Source of the DNA: Zeus faber
Taxonomy: Eukaryota > Chordata > Actinopteri > Zeiformes > Zeidae
Direction of reading: 5' to 3'
NCBI GenBank assembly: GCA_960531495.1
Contig: OY482848.1
Span: 21,537,047 to 21,601,046, forward strand
Length of the DNA: 64,000 nucleotides
The notes below the pieces were generated by a model that searched no databases, was not told where the DNA came from, and was given only the letters and a program-made list of their open reading frames with translations. Shown here piece by piece: positions 62,507 to 64,000 of the stretch. A program made the position numbers and the translations under genes. Every line of letters begins with the position of its first letter. The first letter of the stretch is position 1.

Positions 62507-62829
62507 TTATTAGGGGTCCTGCTCGCAGGGCTGGAACCTTATTGTTATTGTTGGGATTTTTATTATTATTATCCTCTTGGCATTTTTCGGGCTAAAAGTG
62601 ACAGGTACACAAGAACTGCTGGACCTACGGTTGAGGTCTCATTAAAACCTGGATGGTGATTCAAGTTTCATCCATATCGACATCTACATTTGGAGCAGGA
62701 ATTAGGGAGAAAACTATGAAATTTGAACGGAAGTAGCCGACGACTGTGCATCTCTGACACGCCAAGGTTCTAGAACTTCCGGTCGGGTGGTGACTCGAGA
62801 TTTGTTTGTGCAGTAAGCCACTTTGTGAC
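62507..62829 (+). repeat. Dispersed fish repeat in adra1d intron 1
   Basis: Starts TTAGGGGTCCTGCTCGCAGG and continues GGAACCTTATTG, CGGGCTAAAAGTGACAGG, CACGCCAAGGTTCTAGAACT. I recognise the layout as a common teleost dispersed repeat but cannot name its class. Confidence 0.45.
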
Positions 62830-62920
62830 ATCATTACATTACATTACATTTACATTACATTTAGTCATTTGGCAGACGCTTTTATCCAAAGCGACTTACA
62901 AGGGAGAATAACATTCAGCT
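62830..62920 (+). repeat. Conserved fish repeat with ATTAC array, in adra1d intron 1
   Basis: Tandem ATTAC units, then ATTTAGTCATTTGGCAGACG, then CTTTTATCCAAAGCGACTTA. This is the most complete of three copies in the window. Confidence 0.65.
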
Positions 62921-64000
62921 ACATTGCGACAGAGATTAGTGTAACAATCCGCTATATATGTGCACGTTGTGGTGCTGAACGTCTCTTCGCAGCGCCCACC
63001 CAACCTGTGTAGTGTAGATTCCATCGCTCTCGTGGTTACAAACCACCCATGGAGGTTTCTGTGTATCGTCTTAACTGCTTGACGTTAGCGGGGCTTTTTG
63101 ATTGATATTTTATCTCTTTGCTGTTTTTGTAAATTAACGCATTCTGTTTGCATCTTACCCTGTGTTAGATGCGGTGTTGTGTCCCTCTGTGGGATTCAAG
63201 GAGGTCGTAAGATACAAAATGTGGAAGTCCATGATGCATTTCATGGACATGAAACGCATTGAAAAACTAGGACCCGGAAAAGTACAAAACATCGCCGTCA
63301 TTACGTCACTTCAACATTGTTACCCCACACGACGCCAAACGGTCACCTGTCTGTAACTGAGAGTTCAGTTCATTTCCACAGACAACACAGTGAGCATATA
63401 ACAATGAGAAGTTGTGGTTTACAGGCAAACATCATGGACGGTTGTTATAAAGACATTTCATCTACTCATGTTGCATTTTACAAAACATGTCAGAAACAAC
63501 CAATCGTACAGCAGGAGCACTGGTGCTTCCTCCGCTCTCTCTCCGACCGGTAGCGCGCAGCGGGGGTGAGGCCCCCCGGAGCTGACACAGCGGGTCTTCC
63601 TCAAACGCCAATTTGCATTCCCAAATTCCCCCTCCTCTCAACCCAAGCATGGCGTGGCCCCCCCCATCACTGCAAAAAGAGAGTGATCAAAGAAAGAATC
63701 AGTGATTTTCAGTGACGTCTGGTCTGACACGATCGGAGAGCGTCCCTCGGCCCCCTCAAAACGTCCTAACACATAATCAAGAGCGAGTACAGATTCGGGG
63801 ACCTCAAGATTACAGAACCTCAGAAACCTGTAATATATACCTAACATGACTAACTGCTTGCTGCCTGTATCATTATTGATTATGATTATTATTTTATATT
63901 ATACATAATGGAACATTTCTGAAAGCCTTCAGTCTAATTATAGGATAAAGACTGTAGTGGTCCTTCGGAAATAATTTCAACAAATCTAACACCAAAATTA

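Larger units (their letters stand above)
62054..64000 (+). other. Start of adra1d intron 1
   Basis: The GTATGT donor at 62054-62059 opens the intron that splits the alpha-1 receptor TM6 codon. No downstream stretch encodes the expected TM7 block (phenylalanine-rich loop, then NSCxNPxIYP), so the acceptor is outside the window. The intron holds a TATG microsatellite, two dispersed fish repeats (listed separately) and about 1.1 kb at the end (62920-64000) in which I recognise nothing. Confidence 0.85.

Overview
This 64 kb window is vertebrate nuclear DNA, almost certainly from a ray-finned (teleost) fish. The evidence is an adrenergic receptor exon with vertebrate gene structure, many (GT)n, (GATA)n and (AT)n microsatellites, and a dense mix of fish-type transposable elements (L2/CR1-like and L1-like LINEs, hAT and Tc1/mariner DNA transposons, short tRNA-like repeats). 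There are no bacterial-style operons, CRISPR arrays or phage genes. I found no undescribed multi-gene system.

The only host gene I can name lies at the right edge. Positions 61093-62053 (+) are the first coding exon of an alpha-1 adrenergic receptor, closest to ADRA1D from remembered family sequences. It runs from the N-terminus into TM6 and ends at a phase-1 splice donor; the exon with TM7 and the C-tail is outside the window. Its 5' side carries a cluster of CRE-like half sites (60452-60675), a C-rich tract, and three nested upstream reading frames, the last overlapping the receptor start.

The other roughly 60 kb is intergenic or intronic and mobile-element rich. Left part (1-9.5 kb): retrotransposon tails, a decayed inverted-repeat DNA transposon containing an L2 tail, and a Tc1-like remnant. 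10.9-16.7 kb: a broken hAT transposase, a second hAT copy with an exact 8-bp target duplication, and a minus-strand L1 remnant with a long GC-rich 3' region that produces many spurious ORFs. 16.7-38 kb: mostly unique AT-rich DNA with scattered LINE fragments, a 0.57 kb duplicated block (27.1 and 29.8 kb), a small templated insertion (31.4 kb), and a CpG-rich stretch (32.7-33.6 kb) that could be a promoter or first exon.

The centre (37.75-44 kb) is the most structured part. A (GATA)n array runs into a 5'-truncated L1, which carries a 712-bp partial tandem duplication and is interrupted by an apparently full-length L2-type LINE with an intact 970-codon endonuclease/reverse-transcriptase ORF. 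Matching L1 3' sequence follows on the far side. 44-61 kb holds further repeats, a perfect 18-bp-arm palindrome, a 56-bp fragment resembling the 3' end of 18S rRNA, a hAT MITE, and a mosaic of duplicated blocks at 58.3-60.4 kb. Family names rest on remembered motifs; no database search was possible.
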